64,000 nt of DNA. It comes from Alkalihalobacillus trypoxylicola. GTDB taxonomy: Bacteria; Bacillota; Bacilli; Bacillales; Bacillaceae_D. The notes under the pieces were generated by a model. The model ran no database searches, was not told the origin of the DNA, and saw only the letters and a list, made by a program, of their open reading frames with translations. Within the stretch, counting starts at the first letter, position 1. Each line of letters opens with the position of its first letter. The stretch is from positions 65,867 through 129,866 of the forward strand of contig NZ_LTAO01000036.1 of the NCBI RefSeq assembly GCF_001590785.1. Reading direction: 5' to 3'. Below are positions 26,307-35,975 of this stretch, piece by piece. The translations under genes and the position numbers were made by a program.

Positions 26307-28088
26307 TTAAATAATAATCTGTTGACAGTTTTGATTAATTTCAACGAGCTTCCCTTTATGAATCTTATAAACAATTTCACAGCTACGAATCGTGCTCAAT
26401 CGATGAGCAATCATAATAATCGTTTTCTCACCTTTTAATCCTTCAATCGCTTCCATCATTTCCTGCTCCGTCTCATGATCTAAGGCTGAGGTCGCTTCAT
26501 CCATAAACAAAATCTCAGGATTATGATATAGTGCTCTAGCTATCCCGATTCTCTGTCGCTGTCCTCCCGAAAGCTTGACGCCTCTTTCACCTACATTACT
26601 ATCCAATTGTTCTGGTAAATCCTTCACATATTGTAATAATTGAGCCTGTTCTATTGCTCTCCACACCTTTTGGTCATCAATGAGATCCGGTTCAACACCA
26701 AAGGCAATATTTTGCCGAATACTATCGTCAGATAAAAAAATGGTTTGAGGAATATATCCTATTCGGCGCTGCCATTCCTGCTTTATTTGATGAAGCGGGT
26801 AATGATCAATGAGTACTGAACCCTTTTCTGGCTCTAAAATTCCTAATAAAAGATCGACTAAGGTTGTTTTTCCTGCTCCAGATTCTCCTATAAAAGCGAC
26901 AGAGTGTCCTATTGGAATTCGTAGTGAAATATCTTTTATCGAATATTTTTCCTGTTCTGGGTAACGAAAGGAGACATTTGATAATTGAAGCGAGTCATGG
27001 AACATTCTTATTTGTTTTTCTTCTTTTTTATGCTCTTTCTCCTTATCATCTCTTTGTCTTTGACTATTTTTGATTAAATCATCATGAATAACGGTCAACG
27101 CTGGTAGGCTATAACGAATCGTAGTTATCATCGTCATAATACGATTAATAGACGGCATTAAACGAAACGCCGCCATTGCAAATAACGCTAATATAGATAC
27201 TGCCTCTGTCGTACTAGTTCCTTGAAATACGGTCATGATCATCATGAGCAATACCATGCTAACAATTAGTGTTTCAATAAAAAGCCGAGGGACTTGTTCA
27301 AGCATCTTTACATATTGATTATTCTTTGCCTGTATGAGACTTTGCTCTCGATAGGCATGAATAAAGAAATTCTCTTTCCCAGAAACTTTTAACTCTTTGC
27401 TAGCTCCTAACCCTTGATTGACCCACTTGATCATCATGCCACCTACACGCTGCTGCTCTTTACCTAATTGACTTATTTTTTCTTTAAAAAGCTTAAAGAA
27501 AATCACGATACTTCCTCCTAGTAATACAGATGCTGTTAAGGTCATAATAGGAGCAGAATAGATTAATAGAGTCAATAAGCAAAGAACAACTAACACTTCA
27601 GTTAATAAATGAAAGGTAGATAGTATAATGCCTTGGAATACTTTAGGAACCTCACTATTCACATTCCTTAATAATTCGGATGTATTCCTTTGTAAATGAA
27701 AGGTATAAGGCTTTTTTAAATACTCTTGAAAAAGCTCCTTGGCAAGCTTTACCTGGGTATTAAAAATTAACTTAAATTGAACTTTAAAAAATAGGAGCAA
27801 ATAAACATTTTTACTCACAAAAGTAAAAAGTAAAGCGAGGACTAGAATTAATACAAAGGTCTCCTCACTTTGAACATTTAAAAATTGATAAACAGAAAAT
27901 AATAAAGGGTTTTGTTCAATAATTGCTGGATTGGTAATAACGCTAACAACGGGTACAATTAATCCTACTCCAATGGTTTCAAGTAATGCGGCGATGATCA
28001 TCATCAAAAATAAATAAAGGAATTTTTGCTTATCCTTTTTATGAAGGACTTGCATCATTTTTTTTAGAGTGTTAAACAAATTCCCCAC
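26307..28088 (-). CDS. ABC transporter fused ATPase/permease (PglK-like flippase or second lasso exporter)
   Basis: A 593-residue half-transporter: membrane domain 1-330, ATPase with GESGAGKTTLVDLL, LSGGQRQRIGIARAL, ILFMDEATSALD and IMIAHRLST. The N-terminal helix text (LLETIGVGLIVPVVSVI) resembles PglK/WlaB-type lipid-linked oligosaccharide flippases. It sits exactly at the border between EPS and lasso genes. No Wzx/EpsK flippase is found in the EPS locus, so EPS repeat-unit flipping is plausible; lasso export is the alternative. The start is a GTG with AGAAGG close by, so the exact N-terminus is uncertain. The 120-base gap upstream shows no clear terminator. Confidence 0.7.
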   Translation of the reverse strand: MGNLFNTLKKMMQVLHKKDKQKFLYLFLMMIIAALLETIGVGLIVPVVSVITNPAIIEQNPLLFSVYQFLNVQSEETFVLILVLALLFTFVSKNVYLLLFFKVQFKLIFNTQVKLAKELFQEYLKKPYTFHLQRNTSELLRNVNSEVPKVFQGIILSTFHLLTEVLVVLCLLTLLIYSAPIMTLTASVLLGGSIVIFFKLFKEKISQLGKEQQRVGGMMIKWVNQGLGASKELKVSGKENFFIHAYREQSLIQAKNNQYVKMLEQVPRLFIETLIVSMVLLMMIMTVFQGTSTTEAVSILALFAMAAFRLMPSINRIMTMITTIRYSLPALTVIHDDLIKNSQRQRDDKEKEHKKEEKQIRMFHDSLQLSNVSFRYPEQEKYSIKDISLRIPIGHSVAFIGESGAGKTTLVDLLLGILEPEKGSVLIDHYPLHQIKQEWQRRIGYIPQTIFLSDDSIRQNIAFGVEPDLIDDQKVWRAIEQAQLLQYVKDLPEQLDSNVGERGVKLSGGQRQRIGIARALYHNPEILFMDEATSALDHETEQEMMEAIEGLKGEKTIIMIAHRLSTIRSCEIVYKIHKGKLVEINQNCQQIII

Positions 28089-28207
28089 ACCTTCTATGTT
28101 TAATGGTTTAGATAAGCTTTAGCTTTTTTACTTCTTCTTCTCCGTTTCCTTTAAAGTAATTCTGAAAAATTTGTTTGACTAGTGACTCACTAAATCATTG
28201 ATTCCAA

Positions 28208-29353
28208 TCATGATTGTGCTCGTATCGTGAACCCTTGGGTAAAGGGCATAACATTAAATAACTGCGAATAGACTCCGATATCCTTTGTATCTCCTTGCGA
28301 AAAATCAACTTCCCCATTCTTTCTCGTAACGGCTTGTAAATAAGCTAATGCCTTTTTCACCTGATGGTCGGTGTGGTGTGAACCTGAATGATAGTTTGCT
28401 AGAAACCAAGCCATTACAGCTGTGACAGACGAGTCAGCTCTAGCCTCACTTCTAGTAACAACCCAGCCCCAGCTTCCATCCTGCTTCTGTAAGTCTTTAC
28501 AGCTTGTCGCCAAACGTTCAAGTAATTCACCGATCTCTTTCTTTTCTGAATAATCATTCGGTAGCTCGAGCCAAGTATCCAATAACCCGATTGCATACCA
28601 AGCTAGACCTCTCCCCCATCCGTAAATGCCCATTGGTAATTTACTTGAAATCTGGTATGCATGGCATGGTAAAAACGGCTTTTGAAGCATACCGTAATGA
28701 CTAAATTCTTTAATTTGTCTCACGGCTAATTGAATACATTCAGCCTTTCCATACCTCAATCCATAACACACTAAAAAAGGACATATAAAACCAATGGTAT
28801 CGACATATCTATAATCGATCATTGATTTTCTATATCCCACTGTTTGATCTTCACCTATATGGTCTTTAATTAACGTCCACATATAATCATAGGCTTTTTT
28901 ATACTTGCCTTCTGAATCGTATTTCATAGCAGCATAAGCAAGCATTGCTCCATCAATGTGAATCGGCCTTTTTTTCCAATCTCCGGACGTATTAAAGGTT
29001 CTTAATATAAATTGATTCAATTCACGCTGTACACTATTATCCTGATTATTGTTCATTTCCTTCAATAACCCTAATATGAGTGCCGCTTCCTGCCAATGCT
29101 GAATAGTAGATTTAGAATAATTCCCTCTTAGTTTATCTAAAATAACTAACCTCGTTTGATCGGTCACTTTCATTTTAGGTGTTTTATTTAACCAAACCTT
29201 ACCTTTTTTTAATAGCTTATCTTTCCATTGATTACGATCAGTAAATCTTCCAATACCGATTCGACTTAGCCAATCCCTAAAGATTGGGACTACATCAAAA
29301 GATGCAACGATGATCATCAAAACGATGAAGGTGGCTATCAAATATGAAATCAT
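28208..29353 (-). CDS. Membrane-anchored GH88/GH105-like unsaturated glucuronyl/rhamnogalacturonyl hydrolase
   Basis: A 381-residue protein with one N-terminal hydrophobic helix (LIATFIVLMIIVASF), then an alpha/alpha-barrel typical of GH88/GH105: RRPIHIDG-type region (KRPIHIDGAMLAYAA), DYRYVDTIGFICPFL with the catalytic Asp candidate, GIYGWGRGLAWYAIGLLDT and QDGSWGW. The family removes unsaturated uronic acids left by polysaccharide lyases. Being in the EPS operon (12 bases after the last glycosyltransferase), it may trim or recycle the exopolysaccharide at the cell surface. ATG with AAAGGAGAG. Confidence 0.7.
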   Translation of the reverse strand: MISYLIATFIVLMIIVASFDVVPIFRDWLSRIGIGRFTDRNQWKDKLLKKGKVWLNKTPKMKVTDQTRLVILDKLRGNYSKSTIQHWQEAALILGLLKEMNNNQDNSVQRELNQFILRTFNTSGDWKKRPIHIDGAMLAYAAMKYDSEGKYKKAYDYMWTLIKDHIGEDQTVGYRKSMIDYRYVDTIGFICPFLVCYGLRYGKAECIQLAVRQIKEFSHYGMLQKPFLPCHAYQISSKLPMGIYGWGRGLAWYAIGLLDTWLELPNDYSEKKEIGELLERLATSCKDLQKQDGSWGWVVTRSEARADSSVTAVMAWFLANYHSGSHHTDHQVKKALAYLQAVTRKNGEVDFSQGDTKDIGVYSQLFNVMPFTQGFTIRAQS

Positions 29354-29364
29354 TTTGCTCTCCT

Positions 29365-30552
29365 TTACCCTACTTCAAATAGGTGATAAAACTTGTTCAT
29401 TTCCACCTCTGTTTGGAATGATTGATTGGCAAGTTGACTCACCAAATGGGTTCTTAATTTTTCATTCTCAAAAAGCTCCTCCAAACCTAAACAAATCGCG
29501 TTTGGATTCATTTCTACGATATATCCATTCTCTTTATGTTGTATTTGATCGTTTACTGTACTAAAATTAGTCACCAAAATAGGCTTTTGTAATACCTTTG
29601 CTTCATCAATACTAATCGACTTTCCTTCGAATCTAGAAGTCTGGACAAAAATATCGGCTGCTTCCACATAAGGATAGGGATTTTCCTTTAACCCAAGGAG
29701 GATAAAATGCTTCTGTAATTGTTTATCTCGAATCATCTGCTCTAGCTCTTTTCTCTTTTCCCCTTCACCAACCACATACCATTTTATTGAGAGACCCTTT
29801 TTTACTAATTGCTCACAGGCGAGTATAGCCAAATCATAGCCCTTTTGCTCGGTAAGTCTACCAATGGAAATGAGCGTTTTTTCAGCTTTTACCATCTCAA
29901 TTTTCTCGTTAGCAAGCTTTTGAATCGTAGGGGGAGAAACAATATTGTACAAAACCTTTATCTTTTTTTGCTGTTCTGGAAATACGTGTTGTAGCACCTT
30001 GGCACATTCCTCCGAAACCGTCACAATATAATCTAATTGCCGGAAGAAAGCTGTATCTATTTTTGGGTCCATTCCTAATTTAAGATAGTCATTATGAATA
30101 TAGCCAATTTTTTTTCTCGCTTTTACCTTTTCAATCACAAAATAGGTTGGATTTTTTTCTAAATATCCAATCGCTACATCATACTCTTTTTCTAAGCATT
30201 CCATATTTTTTGAAAGATATTTCCAAACCTTTTGCTCACATTTTGCAGGGTTTGACTCTGTTTTAAATACCATACCAGCGAGCAATCTAGAACAGATTAG
30301 CTTCCATTGTTTATATTTAAATGCTTTTGACAGAGCTGAAGTTATCGGTTGATCAAAAAAAGAAAAAGCATTGGGCTCCTTCAATATTTGTACTTCTTTA
30401 GTTACATTTCTTAAAAAAAGTCCATCCTTTTTGAATAGAAGTAAATCCACAGAGAACCGTTGATAATCAATATTTTCTAATAAAGATATGAGAGCTTTTT
30501 CAGCACCTCCGCAATGCAGATTATTCATGACAAATAAAAGATTTTTCTTCAT
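29365..30552 (-). CDS. Glycosyltransferase family 4 (EPS)
   Basis: A 395-residue GT-B enzyme. N-terminal NNLHCGGAEKALISLL glycine-rich loop; C-terminal SIGRLTEQKGYDLAILA and SRFEGKSISIDEAKVLQKP, the nucleotide-sugar EX7E region. It is a paralogue of the next two-position GT4 genes (30521 and 33978), sharing the pattern V-x-Y-N-I and P-x-L-V-T-N near the end. It overlaps the upstream gene by 32 bases. It transfers an unknown sugar to the EPS repeat unit on the cytoplasmic side. Confidence 0.85.
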   Translation of the reverse strand: MKKNLLFVMNNLHCGGAEKALISLLENIDYQRFSVDLLLFKKDGLFLRNVTKEVQILKEPNAFSFFDQPITSALSKAFKYKQWKLICSRLLAGMVFKTESNPAKCEQKVWKYLSKNMECLEKEYDVAIGYLEKNPTYFVIEKVKARKKIGYIHNDYLKLGMDPKIDTAFFRQLDYIVTVSEECAKVLQHVFPEQQKKIKVLYNIVSPPTIQKLANEKIEMVKAEKTLISIGRLTEQKGYDLAILACEQLVKKGLSIKWYVVGEGEKRKELEQMIRDKQLQKHFILLGLKENPYPYVEAADIFVQTSRFEGKSISIDEAKVLQKPILVTNFSTVNDQIQHKENGYIVEMNPNAICLGLEELFENEKLRTHLVSQLANQSFQTEVEMNKFYHLFEVG

Positions 30553-31756
30553 TTTTCACCCCTTCTATCAACTCGTAAAATTTACCTAACTCACCTTTTA
30601 TTGAATCAGGCTCTTTTTTGAGAGAGTGAATAAAACGTTTAGTTAACTCTGGTTCATTCATTAGTCTCTCAATTCCAAGGGCAATCGAAGCTGGATCCAT
30701 TTCAACTATTAATCCAGTCCTTTCATGATTGATTTGATCACTTGCTGTCTCAAAATTGGTTACTAGTATTGGTTTAAATAATATTTTTGCTTCATCAATA
30801 GCAATAGACTTCCCCTCATACTTAGAAGTTTGGGCATAGATATCTGCCTGCTTGATAAAAGGATATGGATTTGCTTGAAGACCCATTAATTGTACATAAT
30901 CTTCTAATTGGTGTTTATTTATTAGCTTTTGTAATGAAGAATTTTCCGGCCCATCTCCAATAATCTTCCATTTAAAAACGTATCCTTTCTCCACGAGCAA
31001 CCGACTTGCTTCTATCGCCATTTCAAAGCCTTTTTCTTTATGTAATCGACCGACAGAAACAATTGTTTTTCCAAAGGTCTCATTTTTCGTCTTTTTAACG
31101 CTTACTTTCTGATTAGCTGCCTTATGAATCATGAATGGGGAATTAATGTTGTAGATGACGTTTATTTTTTCTTTTTCAGTCGGAAAAGATTGAGCTAATA
31201 TAGACGCACATTTTTCTGAAACGGTCACGATATGAGTGAGTTCTTTAAAATAAGATAAATCAAAGGATTGGTCTGCTCCTAGCTTGTTGTAATCCGTATG
31301 CACCCAGCCGATTTTTTTTTTCGCTTTTACTTTATCGACACAGTAATAAGTAGCCGTTTTTTCTAAATAACCGATTGCCACATCATATTCCTTATCGAGG
31401 ATATCTAAGGATTTAGAGATATATTTCCAGCCTTTCTGTTCTTTTTGAGAGGTGTTCAAATGACTTCTATTTAGAAGCATAAATTTAAATCGATCAAGCG
31501 CAAACGAACGTTTCCCCTTTCGAATAAAAGAGATCATCGATTGAGAAAATGGTAGAGAGAAGGTTCGAAAGCAATCAGGTAATGGTAACACATTTACTTC
31601 TTTTGGAAGGCACTCCACAAACGTTCCTTCTTGATGAAGTAAAAGCAAATCAACTTGATAATGTCGCCATTCTAATACGGATAATAAATTGATTAAGCTC
31701 CTTTCTCCTCCTCCGACGGTTAAGCTCGGAATGATGAATAGTAAGTTTTTTTTCAT
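30521..31756 (-). CDS. Glycosyltransferase family 4 (EPS)
   Basis: A 411-residue GT-B enzyme with PSLTVGGGERSLINLLS at the N-terminus, SVGRLHKEKGFEMAIEA, and SKYEGKSIAIDEAKILFKP as the donor-binding EX7E segment. It is closely related to the gene downstream (IGYLEK and CVDKVKAKKKIGWVHTDY match IGYLEK and VIEKVKARKKIGYIHNDY), indicating tandem duplication. It overlaps the pyruvyltransferase stop by 4 bases. The acceptor and donor are unknown. Confidence 0.85.
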   Translation of the reverse strand: MKKNLLFIIPSLTVGGGERSLINLLSVLEWRHYQVDLLLLHQEGTFVECLPKEVNVLPLPDCFRTFSLPFSQSMISFIRKGKRSFALDRFKFMLLNRSHLNTSQKEQKGWKYISKSLDILDKEYDVAIGYLEKTATYYCVDKVKAKKKIGWVHTDYNKLGADQSFDLSYFKELTHIVTVSEKCASILAQSFPTEKEKINVIYNINSPFMIHKAANQKVSVKKTKNETFGKTIVSVGRLHKEKGFEMAIEASRLLVEKGYVFKWKIIGDGPENSSLQKLINKHQLEDYVQLMGLQANPYPFIKQADIYAQTSKYEGKSIAIDEAKILFKPILVTNFETASDQINHERTGLIVEMDPASIALGIERLMNEPELTKRFIHSLKKEPDSIKGELGKFYELIEGVKNEEKSFICHE

Positions 31757-32925
31757 CCTTCACCACCACCCGCTAGTTCCATTAAGTAATCAACGGACAC
31801 TGTAGACAATTGTTTCATTTCTGGAATTCTGCTCTCTAATTGTTTCTTAATTACATCTTCTTCTTTATATAATAAATCAAATTGCTTCAGAAGCTTATTT
31901 ATATCCGAAAGCTCATCTACGCCCAGTACAAACCTTTCCTCTCCAAATAAATCCTTCGCAATCCCTCTCGATTTCACACTATATCCTAATACAAGAGTTG
32001 GAACATTCGTCGAATAAGCAGCGATTGTTGCATGAGTTCTTGCCCCGATAAAAAACCTCATTCTCGATATGTAGCCTTTATATTGAATAGCATTTAAATC
32101 GTTCGGTATAAGCAAAACTCTATTGGAACTCTTAAACTCTTGATAAAGCTCTTTCAATAAGATAAAATCGTCATTATTTTCCTGTATGACATGCGGAGTG
32201 AGAGCAATGGTCATCGAGGTTGTTTGTAGGATATGCTCGATTAATTTCCTAACTGCTATTTTGGATTGGGGGTTTCTTTTGATCATCAGCGGACTAAAAT
32301 TCACCCCAATTGTATTCTCCTCCTGCCAGCCTTCAAGCAATGGTAGCTCTTCCTTCTCCATCGTAAAAGCTGGGTCGGCACACAATTTAACCTGATTTAA
32401 ACCATACTTTTTTAGCGTTTCATACGTAATGGATTCACGAGCTAATATGAGGTCAAAATTTTTTAAATCCTCAAGCTTCTTTTCAGAAAGATCCTCTTCT
32501 CCAATTGAACATCCCCAAAGGACTAGCTTTCTTCCTTGCTGCTTTATTTTTCGATCAATTTCATACCAGCCTGGCTGCTCACCATAGCAATAATTATCTC
32601 CACCAATCGATAAGCAAATGTCCATATCCTTTATATGTTTAATCGTATTTTCCTCTATCTTACTCAAAGCATAGGATTCATCATTCAATAGCTTCATTCT
32701 TAGATAGGAAATAAACCATGGATACGAGAATTTAGGAATTGTTTTCTTTTCCCCATTATAAATAGCATCTAAATCAATATGCATCTGATCGGTTTCTGGC
32801 TTTTCTGAAATTAAATAGGTTTTAGCTCCTGCTATTTTTTGTTTAATTAAGGAGTTGGTTGAGCGAACAATAGCTTCACAACCCCTATTTTGACTACTAT
32901 GATGGGCGAACATTAGGATGTTCAT
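31753..32925 (-). CDS. Polysaccharide pyruvyl transferase family protein
   Basis: A 390-residue member of the CsaB/EpsI/EpsO group. It starts MNILMFAHHSSQNRGCEAIV (the N-R-G-x-E-A loop), with SIGGDNYCYGEQPGWYEI, ARESITYETLKKYGL, and GARTHATIAAYSTNVPTLVLGYSVK near the C-terminus, the typical pyruvyl-transferase donor site. It would attach pyruvate ketals from phosphoenolpyruvate to sugars, giving the EPS negative charge. AGGAGGG precedes the ATG. It overlaps the upstream GT2 by 29 bases. Confidence 0.85.
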   Translation of the reverse strand: MNILMFAHHSSQNRGCEAIVRSTNSLIKQKIAGAKTYLISEKPETDQMHIDLDAIYNGEKKTIPKFSYPWFISYLRMKLLNDESYALSKIEENTIKHIKDMDICLSIGGDNYCYGEQPGWYEIDRKIKQQGRKLVLWGCSIGEEDLSEKKLEDLKNFDLILARESITYETLKKYGLNQVKLCADPAFTMEKEELPLLEGWQEENTIGVNFSPLMIKRNPQSKIAVRKLIEHILQTTSMTIALTPHVIQENNDDFILLKELYQEFKSSNRVLLIPNDLNAIQYKGYISRMRFFIGARTHATIAAYSTNVPTLVLGYSVKSRGIAKDLFGEERFVLGVDELSDINKLLKQFDLLYKEEDVIKKQLESRIPEMKQLSTVSVDYLMELAGGGEG

Positions 32926-33973
32926 GGTTTTCCCTCCTTTTTCGATTTCTCATACGACTATAAGCTGTTAATACATATAACCCCGTAACACATTTATATT
33001 TCGTCAACCAAAACATGACTTTTTCATATCTATTAAAATTTGAATAATGCTCAGTTGAAAAGCTAGAAAATGCTTCTATCACAATAGGATGCGAGATCAT
33101 ATTTTTTACCCTTTTATAACTTTTACTCCATGATTCTACGTTCTCTCGTTGAAAATAAAAATGGATAAAAGACCATACACTTCTCGCTAATTTTTCCTTT
33201 TTAAGTCGTTTCACTTCTTTTGGTTCAATGCTGCTCTCAAGTCCTTCTGGGAGCTTACTTTCATATAGCAGAATGGCTTGATGAAAATAATTATGCTTCT
33301 CTATATTTCTTGTAGCACTTCCTTTTACATCTCGATAATGATAGCCACAATAATCAAGGTAAAAAGCGTTTTTAGCGGTATTAAAAAAAGCCATATTAAA
33401 ATGACCGTCTTCTCCCAAAGCTATATGTGTGGGAAATTGAATGTTCCTCTTATTTACAAGACTTCTTTTATAAATTTTATTGCAAACTGAATTTAATGAA
33501 TCACTTTTAAGAAAGTATGGTAAAATGACTCTCTTTATATATTCTTTATTGAGTCTTCTATCCTTTTCAAAAGGGTAAAAAACAACAGTTGATTGATGTT
33601 CGATTTCGACCTCAAACGGTGAGAAAAGAATATCTACATTCTGATAGCAGGCCTCTTCATACATCCTTTGAAACATATCGCTTTCTACATAATCGTCACT
33701 ATCTACAAAGCCAATATAATGACCTTTTGCTTTTAGAAGGCCATGATTCCTCGCTTCACTTACACCTTGATTTTCTTGATTAAAGAGTTGAATTCTAGTA
33801 TCTTCCTTTTGATAACTCTCAATAATCTCTCGGCTTCGATCGGTCGACCCATCATTAATAAATAAAAATTCACAGCTCGCTAATGATTGAGCTAGTAAGG
33901 ATTCGATGCAGTCTGAAAGGTATTTTTCCGCGTTATAAACAGGGATGATAATACTCATGTTAATGGGCTCCAT
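32897..33973 (-). CDS. Glycosyltransferase family 2 (EPS)
   Basis: A 358-residue GT-A enzyme with SIIIPVYNAEKYLSDCIESL, FINDGSTDRSREII, and DSDD as the metal/nucleotide motif (FVDSDDYVESDMF). The start could be ATG 33973 or the ATG at 33958 (MSIIIPVYN), which has GGAG nine bases ahead. It resembles EpsJ/EpsH-type enzymes of eps operons. The C-terminal 100 residues are basic (RMRNRKRRE) and may touch the membrane. Confidence 0.85.
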   Translation of the reverse strand: MEPINMSIIIPVYNAEKYLSDCIESLLAQSLASCEFLFINDGSTDRSREIIESYQKEDTRIQLFNQENQGVSEARNHGLLKAKGHYIGFVDSDDYVESDMFQRMYEEACYQNVDILFSPFEVEIEHQSTVVFYPFEKDRRLNKEYIKRVILPYFLKSDSLNSVCNKIYKRSLVNKRNIQFPTHIALGEDGHFNMAFFNTAKNAFYLDYCGYHYRDVKGSATRNIEKHNYFHQAILLYESKLPEGLESSIEPKEVKRLKKEKLARSVWSFIHFYFQRENVESWSKSYKRVKNMISHPIVIEAFSSFSTEHYSNFNRYEKVMFWLTKYKCVTGLYVLTAYSRMRNRKRRENHEHPNVRPS

Positions 33974-33977
33974 CACA

Positions 33978-35222
33978 TCACAGCACTTCCCTTACTCGCT
34001 CATGAGGCAGGCTTCCTACCCCATTTGAATCTCCGTCTATTAATTGATAAAGCTTATTTAATTCTTGAGTATTATGATAGTTTTTCTGTAAACAATTGAA
34101 TTGTAAGCTTTGACGAAGTTCTTTATCTTCAAAAAGGCGCTCTATACCTGCAATGAGGCCCTCTGCATCCATTGAACAAATGAGTCCATCTATATTATTT
34201 TCGATTTGACTTTTAGCCGTTGGATAATTAGTAATCAATACAGGTTTACTAAGGATTTGAGCTTCGACTACAGTTAAAGCCTTCCCCTCATATTTGGATG
34301 GCTGAACATATACATCAGAAGCTTTCATGTATGGGTACGGATTCGTTTTTTTCCCTAATAAAATAAAGTCTTCCTCTAACCGATATTTCTTTATTAAATA
34401 GCGAATGTGCTCTTCATCCCCTCCATAACCGACCACATACCAAACGAAATGATTGCCTCTTTCTTTTAGAGTTCGCATCGCCTCAATCGCTAAATCGATT
34501 CCCTTTGCCTGTGATAGCCTAGCGACCGTCAATAGCTTAAATCGCGGATCTTTGGTCATCTCATTTCTTTCATCTTTTAGAGCCATTTTTTTTATATATT
34601 CAGGTGCTGATATATTCTCCATCACGACCACTCGTTTACTTAATTGCGGATAAATCGTTAAAAAGGCGTCTTTACAAGCTTCTGACACAGCAATAATACA
34701 ATCAAAGCATTTCCAAATTTTCAAATCCTGCTCTTTATTTATTTCAAGCTGTGAATAATCGGTATGAATCCACGCTATTTTCTGCTTCGCTTTCACTTTA
34801 TAGGCCACACAATCATGTGGCCATAAATAACTAATGGCTACATCATATTTTTTCTTAACAGTAGGTAGAAACGGAACTGCATATTTCCACATTAATTGCA
34901 TTTGATAATAACCGGGCTCTTGATAGCTCCTCCATTTGGCTATTAAGCTACAATGAGCTTTAGCAAGCAATCTAGTAAAAGTTAATAAATACCGTTTTTC
35001 TTGAAGAAGCACTTTAATCGATTTCCTAAATGCTGTATATGCTGGAATCTCTTCCACAAGCTGAACATTTGGGGTTAAAAAATTCAAAAACTCCCCCTGA
35101 TGTCTATATAGCATAAGGTCCAATTTATAGCGATTAACATCCATCGTATCTAAAAGACTAATTAAGCTTCTTTCCACTCCACCAATTTCTAAATCGTAGG
35201 AGGCAACTAAAATATTCTTCAT
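33978..35222 (-). CDS. Glycosyltransferase family 4 (EPS)
   Basis: A 414-residue GT-B enzyme. N-terminal ASYDLEIGGVERSLISLLDT; TVARLSQAKGIDLAIEAM and SKYEGKALTVVEAQILSKP at the donor site. It is a third paralogue of the 29365/30521 pair, more distant (shares VKAKQKIAWIHTDYSQL). It lies 12 bases downstream of the GT32 gene. Sugar unknown. Confidence 0.85.
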   Translation of the reverse strand: MKNILVASYDLEIGGVERSLISLLDTMDVNRYKLDLMLYRHQGEFLNFLTPNVQLVEEIPAYTAFRKSIKVLLQEKRYLLTFTRLLAKAHCSLIAKWRSYQEPGYYQMQLMWKYAVPFLPTVKKKYDVAISYLWPHDCVAYKVKAKQKIAWIHTDYSQLEINKEQDLKIWKCFDCIIAVSEACKDAFLTIYPQLSKRVVVMENISAPEYIKKMALKDERNEMTKDPRFKLLTVARLSQAKGIDLAIEAMRTLKERGNHFVWYVVGYGGDEEHIRYLIKKYRLEEDFILLGKKTNPYPYMKASDVYVQPSKYEGKALTVVEAQILSKPVLITNYPTAKSQIENNIDGLICSMDAEGLIAGIERLFEDKELRQSLQFNCLQKNYHNTQELNKLYQLIDGDSNGVGSLPHERVREVL

Positions 35223-35234
35223 ATATCATCACCT

Positions 35235-35975
35235 TTAATTTCTTAATACCATTTCCCTTATTCTTTTTATATTTTCTCCTCCAATCCATTTCGCCGCTGT
35301 TTTTTTAATATTTCCTTTTAACCTTGCCGTTAAAGGCAACCAGCTTTTATGAAAATGATGAAGAGTATAGGTTTTTTCAGATGATAGATTTCTACAATTA
35401 ATATAATCATAAGGAGAAAAATACTCTTGTGGGTAAAAGGCGCCAATATTCTTTAGCTCTTGAAAGTGACCATCTCTTACCAATCCTTCTTCTTCTAGTT
35501 TTTTTGTGATTAGAGCAACATTGGTTAACTCGTTATATGAACCGTCATTTAAAAGAAATGGCATTCTATCGTACATATTTAAAAAGTCTTTAAACCACTG
35601 ATTTCCTTTCACTGATCCAATCGTGCTCGTTGCAATGAAATGTTCCTGTTCAAATCCCCAAAAAGAATGATGCTTCAAAAGCGGATCAAAGCTTTGAAAT
35701 ACCTCTACATCTGTATCTAAATAGATGCCACCTTCATGGTATAACGCATAAACTCTCACATAATCACTTACAAAAGCAAACTTCTTTGCTGCAAATGCTT
35801 GCGAAACATATTGATTTTGATTCATATTAAAATTTTCTTCATTCCATTCTTTAAACTGATAGGTTGGTAGCTGTTTTTTCCAGCTATCCATACATTGCTG
35901 AACCATTTTAGGCTTTTCTTGAGAACCAAACCAGCAATAATGAATGATTTTAGGAATATATCTATTTTCATCCAT
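35235..35975 (-). CDS. Glycosyltransferase family 32-like (DXD) protein
   Basis: A 246-residue protein with the GT32/capsular sugar-binding pattern: IPKIIHYCWFGSQEKP at the N-terminus, SDYVRVYALYHEGGIYLDTD with the DXD motif, and GFEQEHFIATSTIGS. These enzymes transfer mannose, galactose or related sugars. ATG 35975 (SD AAGGAG, nine-base spacer) is preferred to 36035, giving an 8-base overlap with epsN. It is not part of the B. subtilis eps set. Confidence 0.8.
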   Translation of the reverse strand: MDENRYIPKIIHYCWFGSQEKPKMVQQCMDSWKKQLPTYQFKEWNEENFNMNQNQYVSQAFAAKKFAFVSDYVRVYALYHEGGIYLDTDVEVFQSFDPLLKHHSFWGFEQEHFIATSTIGSVKGNQWFKDFLNMYDRMPFLLNDGSYNELTNVALITKKLEEEGLVRDGHFQELKNIGAFYPQEYFSPYDYINCRNLSSEKTYTLHHFHKSWLPLTARLKGNIKKTAAKWIGGENIKRIREMVLRN

